Positions 1 to 11,797 of a stretch of 64,000 bases of DNA are shown one piece after another. The translations under genes were made by a program, and so were the position numbers. The notes below the pieces were generated by a model. The model did not search any database. It was given only the letters and a program-made list of their open reading frames with translations, and had not been told where the DNA came from. Within the stretch, counting starts at the first letter, position 1, and every line of letters starts with the position of its first letter. Source of the stretch: Bursaphelenchus xylophilus (taxonomy: Eukaryota; Nematoda; Chromadorea; Rhabditida; Aphelenchoididae); NCBI GenBank assembly GCA_904066235.2, contig CAJFCV020000001.1, positions 7,192,001-7,256,000 of the forward strand. Direction: 5' to 3'.

Positions 1-46
1 GTTATTATTTCTCTGATCCAGCCATCATCAGACGGGTGTTCTTTTA

Positions 47-2428
47 ATGCTTTTCTGGTTCCTAATTTTGCTTTATCCCACTGTTCTTGCTCAGAAGTCC
101 ACCTTCAAAGTTCTCCGAGTTGTTCCCCGTTCCATTCCAGACCTTCATTTCCTTGAAAATCTCGAACTAAATGCTACTGATAACCAGGTGAGTCCGGTGC
201 GTCTTCCTTTTCATTCCTTAGATCAATTTCTGGACATCGCCGACCAGACTGGGAGGTTCTGTGGACATCATGACCCCTGAGGATCAAGTCGATCACATCT
301 CCGACCTCTTTGAAAGCCATGGAATCTCTTCTCAAATCATCATCGATAATGTTGAAAGGTGTTGTCCAATTATTTTTAAAATAAGTATTTATCTGTAGAC
401 TAATCATCGAACGAGAGAAGAAGGCTTTGAGACCGGGGTATGAGAAACGCCTGAGGGATGAGGGGGGAGAAGAACCTTTGTATGACTTCCAGCAGTACGG
501 ATCTTACTCTCAGATCACTTCTTGGATGAGGAAATTGGCAAGGAAGTATCCAGATATCCTTCAATTCATATCGATTGGGAAGACACACGAAGGCCGGTCG
601 ATCGAGGGGTTAGAGGTAAACAATTACAGTGCTTACTTACTTTATGTTGCAGATTGGAACCAAGAGGCCGAACAAAAGGGTCTTCTGGATCGATGGCGGG
701 ATCCATGCCCGGGAATGGGCTGCCTCTCATACTGCATTACACTTTATACACCAGGTAACCCATCTCATTTTATGCGCATTCTTCAGTTGGTCAGCAAATA
801 CGGAAGAGATGCCAACACCACCAAGTATTTGGAGGATCTGACTTGGGTAATTATCCCTTTGCTAAATCCAGATGGTTATGAATTCACCCGTAGCTCCACG
901 AACCCGAACGTAAGTAATTAATTACTCACTTTGACGCTCCTCTCCCCGAAAATATTAGTTTTTAAAATGATGATTTGGAGAAATTGTGTTATACAATTGA
1001 AGATGCAAAAGTAGCTTACACAAATTCTTTAAAAATTCTTGGCTTCAAAAATTGTTAGACCACGTTTAAGAACCTTTGTTCTAGCGAAATAATACTTGTG
1101 TTTATGAACTTGACCTAATTCAGGTGCGCTTATGGCGTAAGAATCGGAGTCCATTGCATTGTTCGCATGACCAATGGGGCCGAAAGAGATGTTGTAAAGG
1201 CGTCGATTTGAATAGAAACTTCGACTTCCATTTCAAAGGTACCATCTTCTAGATTTTTTATAAATTTTTGATTATTTATGAGGTCAGGTGACACAATTTT
1301 TTGTTTTTTATGGGATATGCAATATCCATGGGGAAATGACAAGTTGCTTTAGAAACCGGTTCGAGCGACGACCCCTGCTCCGAGATATATCAAGGAACCG
1401 AGGCTTTCAGCGAGCCCGAGGCCAGGTAATTTAGATCAGCGATTCTTCAGCGAACTACTAGTTAAGGGCTGTTCGCGATGCCGTTCTCTCCAATCGCTAT
1501 CGAGGACGCATTGATGGATTTGTGACCCTGCACACCTATTCCCAGATATGGATCCATCCATATGGTCATCGTAAAGACAGCTATCCGGGTGATGTACAAG
1601 ATCTGGTGGGTGTTTTAAGGGCTCCGAGTAACTACGTTTGAATCTCGCTTTTCACGGCTTGGAAGACTGAAATGTACCAGGATTTTCTTCGTCGTGAAAA
1701 CGGTTCTGTAATACATTGAAACGATGAAAAAGATTGCAAAATGTATCCTGGACGCTTTACAATATTTTCTTTCTATAAATTTTTTTCATGACGAGAAAAA
1801 CATACCGTCACATTTCGCCTTCCAAGCCGTAAAAGGCGGCATTCAAATGACCGAACCCTTTAAGTGGAATTAAAAAAACATTACAGTATAACATCGGCAA
1901 GAAAGCAACCTCTGCGTTGAACAAACTCTATGGAACAAAATATGTGGTCGGCAGTGGGGCTGATACGTTATGTAAGACCCCAAATCCCTCTCATTATTCC
2001 GTTTTTATAGATCCCGCATCTGGAGGATCCGAAGATTGGGCTAAACAGTACGCAAATGTAAAATACGTATATCTGTTGGAATTACGACCCGATGAGAAAA
2101 GTAAATTTGGATATAATATACTAGTAGTCGTTCAGATTGGGATGGGTTTATTCTCGATGAGCAACAGCTCATTCCGACGGCGTTGGAAACCTGGGCTGGA
2201 GTCAAGGTTGTGGCCGACGCCATCATTCAAAGGGATCAGGAACGAATCACAAAACTCCCAGAAAGAACTAATCCGAGCAAGGGATACAAATTCGGAGACG
2301 GCTCCCCGGGAAGTTGCTACGACATCAGACATGCCTGCAAAAGATGGATCCAGGAGAATGAAGGCCTCTGCAAAACTGTACCCATCTTCATGCGGGAGCA
2401 ATGTGCATACTCTTGTGGTTATTGTTAA
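47..2428 (+). CDS. Secreted zinc carboxypeptidase (M14A) with C-terminal ShKT domain
   Basis: About eleven exons encode roughly 500 residues. Exons 47-187, 222-358 and 399-615 join in frame. The product has a signal peptide (MLFWFLILLYPTVLA), a propeptide, the M14 peptidase domain and a six-cysteine ShKT module. Visible catalytic features are the zinc-binding HAREW motif, the substrate-binding NRNFD motif, a third zinc histidine in LHTYSQ and the catalytic glutamate in YLLELRPDE. The last exon (about 2136-2428) ends in the ShKT cysteine pattern closing with CAYSCGYC. The family removes C-terminal residues from extracellular peptides, and nematode members with ShKT tails (SURO-1 type) act in the cuticle. 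One acceptor is a weak ttaag near 1467, chosen because it restores the frame. The cuticlin gene follows 182 bp downstream. The family is certain; the substrate is unknown. Confidence 0.9.
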
Positions 2429-2609
2429 TCCCGAAATAAGACCCCAATTAAACCTGAAGAATAATTTAAACTCGGAATACGGACAATTAAACTTGACTCC
2501 TCGGGAAAATCCCGCCCCGAATTGAACTCCATAAGAAGACCCCATTCCTTTGAATCCGACCTTGATCCTCAGATTCATTTCAAGGAACATAACCGGGTCA
2601 TACGCCACC

Positions 2610-3999
2610 ATGCGCATCCTTCACATGGCCCTACTTTTGTTTCTCTTCGTGCTTTTAATTAACGGAGTTCAGGCTTTGCTTAACAATTATATAATAGGTA
2701 AGCGAGGCTGTATGTAATTTTGTCAAGAGACCCATCCAAACACTATTCCCTATTCCTGCAGGAACACCCAGAGTTAACTGCGAAGAAGACAACGTATCCT
2801 TGGACATCATCACGGCCAAGCCCTTTGAGGGAAATATTTTTGTCAAAGGAAGGGCCAAGGACTCCGAATGTAAACATTCCTATCACTCCAATTCTTCCAA
2901 GCCCTTCTCTCTGGCGTTGGGAAAATGTGGAATGCAAAGATTAAGATCGGTAATTATTATTTAGCTCTATATTCCAGTCGAATCACACAACCCAACTATT
3001 TTTTTGAACAGGCCAATCCTCGAGGAGTCAGTTTTGGAGTAACAGTAATCGTTTCGTTCCATCCTAACGGCTTCATTACCAAAAATGACCGTGCTTTCCA
3101 TGTTAAATGCTTTTATATGGAGCCGGATGAAATTGTGACCAACACGATCCATGTCAGGTACCTTTAATGTAGCAAACTATCACCGTTTTTAGCTCTCTTC
3201 CCACTTACGAGCTGCAAGACGAGATGGGGATGCCTCAATGTAGATATTCTGTTCATCTAGAAGACGTAGACGGCCCCTTGCTCAGCTATGGAAATGTTGG
3301 GGATACTGTAGGTTACTGTACTTAGATGGGAATTCTTCAGGTATATCATGTATGGGAATGTACAGGACCGTTGATGGGAATGTTGGTAAAGAAATGTTAT
3401 GTGACTGATGGTGATGGGGAAGAGCATCTGGTTATCGATGAGAATGGGTAATGAATAATGTTATACTTATTTGTTTTAGTTGTCCCTCTGATCATTTGTT
3501 ACTCGAAGACGTCCATTATGACAAGAACAGGATGAGAGCGCACGCCCAAAGTCAAGTATTCAAATATGCAGACTCCAATCAAATATTTTTTACCTGCCAA
3601 ATTCGACTGTGCCAACTTCAGATGGACATGTGCAATAAGATCACCGTAAATAAAGAATTTTTGCACTCGCTACAAATATTTTAGCCCCCCGTATGCCATG
3701 GAAGAGAGGACGAACCCGAAGATATTCTGGACCGAATAGATCTAGATTCATTGAGCACGGATGGTAATAATACAGTAACCCGATTCCGAAGAAATGTGGA
3801 TGAATTCGTCGACTTGGATGTAACTACTGGAGAAATGGTGGTAATGGACAAAGAGACCCAAGAGGAGATCGAAGACATGTGTGCGACAAATAAGTTCGCC
3901 AACTTGGTGATACCAGGATTCATATTTACTGTTATCACTACTTCTTTACTCACTTTGATGACGTCAAAACATCTGACCGCAAGGTCGCGAAAATATTGA
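2610..3999 (+). CDS. ZP-domain cuticlin-like membrane precursor
   Basis: The multi-exon gene starts at ATG 2610 with a signal peptide (MRILHMALLLFLFVLLINGVQA). A zona pellucida domain with many cysteines follows; recognisable stretches are SFHPNGFITKNDRAFHVKCFY, WECTGPLMGMLVKKC and IFFTCQIRLCQL. Downstream are a furin-type site (RFRR, about 3783-3794), an acidic linker, a single membrane helix (LVIPGFIFTVITTSLLTLM) and a short basic tail. This is the layout of nematode cuticlins, which are cleaved at the furin site and polymerise in the cuticle. An AATAAA lies at 4012-4017. The neighbouring carboxypeptidase is on the same strand, so both may serve the cuticle, but that is inference. Which cuticlin paralogue this is cannot be decided by eye. 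Confidence 0.88.
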
Positions 4000-4011
4000 A
4001 TGTAAAATAAT

Positions 4012-4017
4012 AATAAA
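4012..4017 (+). terminator. Poly(A) signal of the cuticlin gene
   Basis: A canonical AATAAA lies 12 bases after the cuticlin stop codon. Confidence 0.7.
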
Positions 4018-4439
4018 GCAATTGCTAATAACATAAAACATTCCAATCGACGACCGTATTTTTTGTGTGGGAATGGGGTCTCCCCAACCTCCCACCATTC
4101 TTGCGCGCGAATTTTAAAATCGGGATTTTCTGGGAATTCGCGCCGAAAACAAAAAAGGCAGCGCTCAAGCTGGACGCTCCTTTTATGTTATGGTCCACTC
4201 GCGACCCTATATGGCGTCGTATAACACCAAGATGCTAAGGAATAACTTTTCGTCTTTTCTCGCACCCAAGTAATTTACATTCTGTCTTTTTTGTGGAGTT
4301 TCGCACCTTTTATGTTATGGTTCCGTGTTTTTATTGTTTTACGATTGTTTTGGCAGATATAAAACTGTCTTAGTCCCGGTTAATTGGGAAGCAACTTTAT
4401 TTAAGCTCAATCTCCTTATTTTAGACAACTCTTGATGTG
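4018..4439. other. Intergenic spacer
   Basis: No coding potential was found. A short motif, ccttttatgttatggt, occurs twice (about 4190 and 4306). The T-rich ttattttag ending at 4424 is a likely trans-splice acceptor for the FERM gene. Confidence 0.5.
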
Positions 4440-6641
4440 ATGAAAGAATCGGAAGAAGATTTTCTGAACACTTCTTTTGACAAATCCACTTCCTTCAAGT
4501 CAGGGGTCATCCGGCGAATCCAAAGCTCAACCTCCTTCTTGAGTTTGTCAAAATACAATGTCGCCATTCAACTTCTAGATGACAGTGAAATAATATCCAA
4601 TGAATTTGGGGTATGATATATTCACCAGTGATTACCTAATTTCAAATATCATTCAGAAGAACACAACAGGTAAAGACATTTTGAATCTGGTGTGCGACAA
4701 GCTAGAAATTGTGGAAAAGGAATATTTCGGATTACGTTACAGCTCTGAATTCAAGCACCGGGTGAGCCGACTCTCGATATCTTATGTTTTTTTTAGTTTT
4801 GGTTTGATCTCAACAAAAGTCTGCATCGTGAGTTCCATCGTAAGTTTTTAATTTCAGCATTGTTATATATTATTTTAGATGAAAACCTGGGATTATGTTT
4901 TCGATTCCGTTTTTATCCAATAGAACCAGTAGATTTGAATGATGCTGTTGTCAAGTAAGTAGTGTTTATGAATTCACTTTTGGTTTAGAGATCTTTTATG
5001 TGTTCAGCTACAAAGAGATCTTCTTCATGGTCGATTACAATGCACACATGATACAGCCGCGCAATTGGGTGCATTAATTTTGCAAGGCATGCTTAATTTA
5101 AATCCGCTTGACGTTATTTTAATTTTAGGTAACATTGGGGATTACAACGAAGAGACATGTCAAAAAGGTTATGTTTCTGGCTACAAATTGATTTTAAAAC
5201 AGTCCGAGAAGCTGGAGGAGCGAATTGAGGAGTTTCACAAATCTTATAAGTAAGTTGTAACTTGAAGAATAATCCGCTGGCAGGGACTGGTCAAAGGATG
5301 TTGTTTTTGACCAATTTCTTCGCATTGCTTCTCGTCTTGACACGTATGGTTTCGATCCTTACACTGTAAAGGTAAAGTTTTTGATCTGTATTTTACTGTT
5401 TAGACACAGAAGAATGACATTAATGTAGTTATCGGTGGGACACCAAAGTTTTTGGTTGGATTTGTTTTCAATCAAATTGTTTACAGGATTCCATGGTGAG
5501 TTCAACAATAGAAGGTTGAACTTTGCTTCCAGGAAATACATTAATGACGTTGACTTCTCGGGAAAGAACGTTATAGTTTCTTTATTCGATTCGTATTTTA
5601 CGGAGTTCTTGCAACTGGAAGACAGTGTTAATCCTGAGAAGGTTCTAAATGGAATTCCGGGCCCAATTGCTTTAAAGGTAAAGAAATTCCTTACTGCTAA
5701 GTTTCAAATGTTTAGTAACCTTTTTAACAATGTTTCTTTAAGGAATCCCTGGTTCCTCTCAGGAGTAAAAAGAGTCTGAAGTTCACTTGTCCCAAATCAA
5801 CATTTGCAAAGCATTTATGGAAGCATCTCTTATCACAGAAAGTTTTTTACACAGCGTCCTCAGCCAAGGAAATCAAGCCCAAATTCTCCAAATCCAGACT
5901 TCCGTTGATAAGGGGATCCCTCTTCAGATGTCCAACAGCAAGAACGATGCAAGAAATGAAGACAGGGGAGGGGGTGGTCCGAATAGAGAAGTCCTACTCT
6001 TGCCATACGTAAGCTGTTTATGTCATTTCCCATCCTTTAGATTGCCAAGGCAAAAGCCAAGAGCGCTCGTGAACCCTTCCTGCGATTCGATTGCTATCAC
6101 TGAGGAGGGTGACCATCCAAGCGTCGAGGAAAAGGGCGAAACCCTCATCGATGAGGTTATCAATGAGGACGAGGAAGAATTGGAAGTGGAGGCAGTAGGC
6201 AGAACTCATGTAATGAATGTGTTTTAGATGGAAGAAATTGATGAACCAACGAAAGTGAAACAAACGTCAAATATTCAGAAGGTGGTCAAGGAAACCCCGA
6301 ATGGTCAAGTTGTGAAAGAAAGGGCAGCAGAGACCAAAACCATTACAACTCACCATTTGAAGGCTAATGGAACCAATAACAATGTTGTCATCAATAAAGT
6401 CCAAAGACAGAAGAAGTCTACCTTCGTGACCGTAATTTCTTCCCTTTTGACACTATTACTAATGCTGTTACTCATCTCTGTACTAATTTATGCTGTGTTT
6501 GAAGTAAGTCTTAACTTGGTTTCGGATTTATTTTTTCAGGCCCCTGCCTCGGTAACCACCAAAATCCCGTACTATGGTCATCTTCGCTATAACCACTATC
6601 TGCCCTTGAAGACCAAGATCATAAAAATGTTTAACTTTTAA
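4440..6641 (+). CDS. FERM-FA domain protein with C-terminal membrane anchor (FRMD3/5-like)
   Basis: Exons read from ATG 4440, just after a probable trans-splice acceptor at 4424. The FERM N-lobe (VAIQLLDDSEI, FGLRYSSEF, FWFDLNKSL), the central lobe (DLLHGRL, GNIGDYNEETC) and the C-lobe (INVVIGGTPKFLVGFVFNQ, FTCPKSTFAKHLWKHLLSQ) are in the usual order. A FERM-adjacent segment follows (FSKSRLPLIRGSLFRCP). The tail is acidic (INEDEEELEVEA), then a single hydrophobic helix (LLTLLLMLLLISVLIYAVF) about 35 residues from the end. FERM plus FA plus a C-terminal anchor matches FRMD3/FRMD5. The family links membrane proteins to cortical actin and spectrin. Two very short introns (33 nt at about 6195-6227 and 36 nt at about 6504-6539) are needed to keep the frame. 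The exact nematode frm orthologue is not assigned. Confidence 0.82.
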
Positions 6642-7110
6642 TGCAGCTTATTTTAATTTAATATTATAGTCTGTAGTAATTTAAAAGACGATTTATGAGT
6701 CAGTTCATCAGCCGTCAGTTAGGCAAGAAATCTATTTTGAGTTTTTTTACATTAAAATTACTGTTGGAAGGCGCTCAGAAAAAAAGCGAACAGTATTTGT
6801 CGCCTACGGGCTATTGTAAGCAACTTTCTTTTTAACTTGTTTTGGTAGCTAGCTGTACTGTAAGGTAAAGTACGACAGCTGGAGGCGATTACTTCTAAAA
6901 CAGTAAATTGGAAAAAATATACCTCGGCGAATGTTTTGGGAAAAAATATTGTTCGCTTTTGCTTAGCACCTTCCAACAGTCATTTTAATGTAAAAACCCC
7001 AATCGATTTTTTTTTCTGTGTCTACGGTTGGTTCACTGAGTCAGAAATCGTCTTTTAATAAACTTAAGAAAGCTCGTGTATGTACATACATATATCTCTA
7101 TACCGGGCTG
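6642..7110. other. Intergenic spacer, mostly a palindromic element
   Basis: Lies between the convergent FERM gene and RSBP-1 gene. Apart from the inverted repeat at 6731-7006 it shows only AT-rich 3' flank sequence. Confidence 0.6.
6731..7006. repeat. Palindromic MITE-like element
   Basis: The two ends are imperfect inverted copies over about 75 bases: the left arm runs through ttacattaaaattactgttg and ggaaggcgctcag, and the right arm gives the same string in reverse complement with a few changes. Spacer between arms is about 125 bp. No transposase is present, so it is a non-autonomous element or a long hairpin. Confidence 0.75.
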
Positions 7111-7773
7111 TTATGCGTAGCTCGTCTTAAGCTTAGAACACATGCATTGTGGACGGCAGGTACCGCCTCGTCGTCGGCGAGGCGTTACTTTTGTGTCGGG
7201 GGACGATTCACTGGTTGAATAATGGACTGTGATCAGATTCTCGAGACTTTCCAGAATCTCCTCCAACTCTGGGATATAAGGTGTGGCGAGTGGAGAGGAA
7301 GGTCCGTCCGCTTGAGGGAATGTTTTCTCTAACGCTTCGCATCTTTTCATTTCGTTGACACAAGCAGAAACACAGCCAATGAACTGCGAAGCATATTTGT
7401 TAAATTCGGTACCTAAAACAAAACCAAACTGATAAAAATATATTTATTACCTTCATGTTTCAGTTGAGGCAACACACAACTTTTAGTCGCCTCATACGTT
7501 TTCATACAAGTCTTGATGCTGATATCCACTTCTTTCCTGAGATTTGAGCTGTCAGAAGGAGTTCCAATCCCCTGAATGACGCTCCGAAAACCCGCCAAAT
7601 TCACGTTGCAATCATGCACCAGCTGAAACATCCGGTAACATTACTCCGGCAGCTCTCGCGAGACCTTTTTAACAAATAAAAAGCAGTCGGGAGATCACTA
7701 ATCAACGAACATGGCCAAGGTGAATTTATTAACTTACATTGGAAAGAGAATGTTGCCGAAGTTTGGCCGTCAT
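7111..7773 (-). CDS. rsbp-1: R7 RGS-binding protein (R7BP/RSBP-1-like)
   Basis: Three exons: 7773-7738, 7622-7451 and 7412-7111, giving about 170 residues. The first exon starts MTAKLRQHSLSN and joins in frame to LVHDCNVNLAGFRSVIQGIG, which resembles the start of vertebrate R7BP, a helical protein that anchors R7-family RGS complexes at membranes. The C-terminus has a polybasic run (RRRRGG) and three cysteines (TCRPQCMC), fitting membrane anchoring by charge plus palmitoylation. A ctttcag acceptor lies 7 bases before the ATG, and the CAF-1 p150 gene ends about 220 bp upstream on the same strand, so RSBP-1 is probably the downstream gene of an operon. Similarity was judged by eye from a short protein, so the assignment is good but not certain. 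Confidence 0.68.
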
Positions 7774-7990
7774 TATGGGCCTGAAAGCCCCAAAGACGAA
7801 AACCAAAAAATACTAAAATGAGGGAATGCAGGATGCAAGTGGATCTTTGTGTCTAGTCCCTTGCTGTCCTTACTCTCTCGTCCGGTCTCACGTACGGAGA
7901 GAGCCTTCTCTCGGCCTATTCCCTGCCCAATCCCCTCTCCCCTCCCCCCTTCCATTTCAAATTCAGACGTGTTCGTTTTAATGAAATAAT

Positions 7991-10900
7991 TTAGTTGGCT
8001 CCATAACGGAAAATAAATCCTTTCTGGACGTGCTTATACAACTCCAATGAAATAGTATTACTTCTTGGCATTTTGTAGCTGACTCCGTAGAATTTTATCT
8101 TCAATTCTTTTCGCTTTTTTCGAAGGTCTTTTCTTTTGTTGTCCGTAGTGAACTCGCCGGCTCGACGAGTATGTTGTCTGACGCCATTTACATCTTCTAC
8201 TTCATCGCCGCTTCCTTCATTCGAGGAAAGATAACCGTGATCCATCAAAAATTCGTCGTTTTGATATTCTTCTCCTTTCTGAAACAGACGTAGACATGAG
8301 GTTTTAATCGAAATATAATAAAGACAATACTTACAGCACTTTCTTTCTCGGATTTACAGTCTTCTCCCTCAGATGGCTCAGGCTCCCATTCGTTCTCAGA
8401 ATCACGATCATAATCCACTTGCTAAAAAATCTTAATGCCACGCATCAGCTAACCTACATTTACAGCTTTAAACCACGGCCTCCGTCCTGTAATCAAGGAA
8501 CTTCTATGTCTCCATGTTCCATAATAAGGGGGTCTCTCACTTTCACAGAATTGGAATAACTTGGCCCTCAATGGATCCTTGACAATGTTTTCGCGTCTGG
8601 GAAGATTATTTAGATAATTTACATTCTGAAACAGCCTTCAATTACATTTAACACTCGTAAAGACAAATATACTGCCGGACATACATTTTTCACCACCCAT
8701 CAAGCGATCAGGTTATCTCCAGTGAAGATAACCTGATCGCTTTGAAATTTGGCACGTAAAGTCATTACAACTTTATGCCCCGCGAGTAGGGTTCGGACGG
8801 GGCATATACCCCGGGTATATACCCAAATTCCCGTGAAGTGGGACTTTTCCGGGTATGTACAGGGTGGGCCACTTGAAACTAACAACTTTTTTCTTCGGAT
8901 TTCTCCGCAAAGACTCCGCCGATTTTCCTAACAAGGAAAGTACTTCTATGGGGTGTGGAATTACCGGTCGAGATATATATCAAAAAATTCGCAAAAATTT
9001 TCTGATTCAGAATATATAAAAATTAGCTGCCTAATTTTGGTCTAATGACATGTTTTTGTCCTCAGAAGTTTTCTCGCGATACCATGCAAGTGTCTTTTTG
9101 ACCGTGTTTTTACCAATAAAAAAATTTTGTTTTGTGCTAAACTAAATTCTGAGGCCTTGACAAGCCTTAACATATCAAATTGGATTACAACTACACTTTA
9201 AAAGTAGTTCCAATGTAAAAAATGGGATCTAGTGTGGCAAAAAGAATCGAACCCGTTTCCCGCGGATTTCCAACCCAGCGCTCTAACCACTCGGCCACAC
9301 CGCTCTCTTCCGAAGGAAGAGACCGAGCGCGCTTTTGTTGCCGCAGATTTTTTTCCTCGAGAAAAACATTTATTGAAAAAACTCGCTGATAGACCAAAAT
9401 TAGGCAGCTAATTTATATATATTCTGAATCAGAAAATTTTTGCGAATTTTTTGATATATATCTCGGCCGGTAATTCCACACCCCATAGAAGTACTTTCCT
9501 TGTAAAATTTATATTTTTCTGGAGCTGAGACCCGCCATTTTTAATCGATGGAATTTCAAAAAAATATTAGGTTGGAACGAAAGTTTTCCCTTTTTTTGTT
9601 TTTTTTTTCAAACAAATTTATTTAGACAGTTGTAACGGGAAACCAAACATAGTATCCACCGTCGGTATCCGCTACGTATTGCAACGTTCCGACAAGGATT
9701 CAATTGGCGAGCTTAAAAACTAGGGTATTTATAATCAAAAATGTCAGAAAGGCCCGTTTTGAGGTCCCCCAAACAATCGAACCGCACATCTCCCAAACGG
9801 TAGCTTAGCGATCTGAGCAAATGGTAATCATAAGGTGCCAAGGCTGGGGTGTAGTGTGGGTAGAGCAGTAAAGTCCATACATTCTCCCTGAATTTTTTGC
9901 GCGCGATTTTTGCAATGTGGTAGCAGGCGCTGTTGTGAAGGAGGAACATTTGTTCCATTTTTCTCTAACATTTTCGGCAACGCGGTCCAACAGGCGATAA
10001 TACAGTTATTTAGTGAGTTTTACCACCAGGGAGCAATTCCTAATAAATACCTCCCATACAAGTCCACCAATCGCACAACATTATCCTTTTTGGGTGAATT
10101 TAGGTTTTGGGGTTGGTTCAATGTGATGGTAGGATTCAAGCTACTGAAGCGTGCGGGTATGGTTTACATACATCACTCAGTAACGCAAATTTTTCAAAAA
10201 TCGGACTTTTTAATCATTTTTAAATTACTAAAGTTTTCTATGTCACTCTTAAGAGTAAGCGAAATGGTTCAGTTATCTTAAAATACTCTTTATGGGCCTG
10301 CAAGGACGTGAGCATTATTTTTTAACAATTTCGGCGTGTGACAACTCATATTGTCTACATGGTAAATGATACCCGAGACGACAACAACGACTTTCCTGTT
10401 CTAGAAACACTATTAAGTTGTTCATTGGAGTTGGTGATACAAGATCTTGAAACCTTGCAATGTGCATGCCGCTCAATTAAACTCCTACGCCAAAGGGGTC
10501 AAGGGGGTGGTCAAAAATATTTGCCCAGGACTATACATTCGATAAGACATACTTCGTCTTCCATTTTCAACAAATTTTCATATACATCTGGACTTAATGG
10601 AGGTCGTCGCAGAATTGGCGCTAAAACAAAGCCTTCCTTGATTTCATAAGGTTTAAACTTGTCCGTTCCCCATTCCAATGTCCTCCGTTCTTTAGTAACT
10701 TTAACAAAGAAGCCGCAGAACATTTGAGACTGTTTCCTCTTCCTCTCTTCTTCTTTCTGCAAATGTAATCCAGAATTAGAGCTATGGGACTGTTTACCTC
10801 TTTCTTCCTACGCTTCTCTTCATCTTCTTTCGCCTTGTTCATCCTCTTAATCAACCTCGCTTCTTCATCCGCTTTCTTCTTGGCTTCTTTCAACCGTTTA

Positions 10901-11351
10901 GCTTCTTGTTCGGCGTGTTTCTTGGCTTCATCTATCTTTCTCTTTGCTTCTTTATCGGCTTCTTTTTGTCTTCTGATAGTTTCAAGTCGTTGTCGTTTCT
11001 CTTCTTTTTGCCGTTCCCTTTCTTCTTCTTTCTTTCTTCGCTCCTCTTCTTTCTGCCGTTCCTTTTCTTGCTTTAGCAATTCACGTTCCCTAAAATCAAA
11101 TTACTAAAATAACTTAAACTTACAATTTCAATCTTTCCCTTTCAGCCTTTCTCTGAGCAGACAACAGTAGTGCTTCCTCTCGTTTCCTTTGAATAGCAGT
11201 TGGAGTTGCCTTAAACCTTAACGTTACGTTTAAATAAACCTTGACATACAAATTTTGGTTTCTTCGATGTTGAAGTTGTAAAATCATCTTGTTCTGAGTC
11301 CGTTAAAACAATCGGCGACCTATCGCCTCTCTTGAGGTTCTCTTTATCCAT
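7991..11351 (-). CDS. chaf-1: Chromatin assembly factor 1 large subunit (CAF-1 p150)
   Basis: The gene starts at ATG 11351 (MDKENLKRGDRSP). Next comes a long highly charged KER coiled-coil region (about 11085-10790; for example REKQ-rich segments such as RRKKEEERERQKEEKRQR). Then comes a segment typical of p150: QSQMFCGFF followed by KFKPYEIKEGFVLAP. After a 1.9 kb intron (about 10549-8628) come the acidic ED region and the signature RPPYYGTWRHRSS and NEWEPEPSEGED. The last exon ends IFRYGAN at 7991. p150 carries the KER DNA-binding region and, with p60 and p48, deposits H3-H4 on replicating DNA. The stretch after the ED region is short compared with vertebrate p150, so the C-terminal winged helix may be reduced or missing. 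The large intron is filled with repeats. Confidence 0.88.
8702..8742. repeat. Perfect 17-bp hairpin
   Basis: The sequence aagcgatcaggttatct is followed by a 7-base loop and its exact reverse complement. It lies at the start of the repeat-filled CAF-1 intron. A tacagggtgggcc string follows near 8857, similar to ends of other elements in this window. Confidence 0.75.
8931..9503. repeat. Inverted-repeat element with tRNA-like core
   Basis: Arms of about 110 bp (8931-9040 and 9395-9503) are near-exact inverted copies. They run from acaaggaaagtacttctatg through tctgattcagaatata to agctgcctaatttt. The core holds a tRNA-Ser-like segment on the minus strand. It lies wholly within a CAF-1 p150 intron. 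Confidence 0.85.
9231..9300 (-). pseudogene. tRNA-Ser-like sequence, degenerate
   Basis: Read on the minus strand it begins GTGTGGCCGAGTGGTTAGAG and ends GCCACACT, so the seven-base acceptor stem closes and the A-box is good. A B-box-like GGTTCGATTC is present. The T stem does not pair and the long variable arm of a real tRNA-Ser is absent. A pseudogene or a Pol III promoter module of the element is more likely than a working tRNA. Confidence 0.65.
9567..10170 (-). mobile_element. Decayed mariner-type transposon
   Basis: The left end ttaggttggaacgaaag resembles a mariner terminus next to TA. Reading the minus strand gives pieces of a mariner transposase C-terminal half in shifting frames: FTQKG.CCAIGG, LLDRVAENVREKW, FLLHNSACYH and PHYTPALAPYDYHLLRSL, ending DLKTGLSDIFDYKYPSF. 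The second catalytic aspartate (HDNARPH in active elements) is changed in HNSACYH, and stops and frameshifts are present. It is a dead copy inside a CAF-1 intron. Confidence 0.75.
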
Positions 11352-11797
11352 GACTGAAACCGAAACGAAATAAAAAGAAGACAGATTGCATTAAATATAA
11401 ATAAATTTAATATGGGATATATGTCGGTACTGAACGGTACGAAAGTTCAGGTAAGCAAAAAACTAACACATCCCCACTCATATAAATAGGCTGGCGTTAA
11501 AAATTGCTAGCAGACTAAAGTGATGCGAGAAAAACATGAAACATTTGGAGTATGGCAGGTCGGGTATCCTGCATGATACCGCAGATGCACCATTGGTTTT
11601 CAGACAGCGTTTCAAGATTTTTTTTGCAGTTTTTTGAAGACAAAAAATGCATTCCGCGCCAAATTTCACCTTGGCATTCCGCTTTATTCGCAAATCAAAA
11701 AATTCAAAAAATGAAAGTTCGTCTGTAATATGATTGCTTGTAAGAATATTGTAATCTATAAAATGAGAAGAAATTGGTCATTCAGTTCAAGACTAAA
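11352..11797. promoter_or_regulatory. Divergent promoter region
   Basis: About 450 bp separates the start codons of CAF-1 p150 (-) and the four-helix membrane protein (+), so it must hold both promoters. A cattcag ending at 11784 is a likely trans-splice acceptor for the plus-strand gene. No TATA-type box stands out. Confidence 0.45.

Noticed and set aside
9231..9300. Functional tRNA-Ser
   Set aside because: The acceptor stem pairs, but the T stem and the long variable arm are missing.
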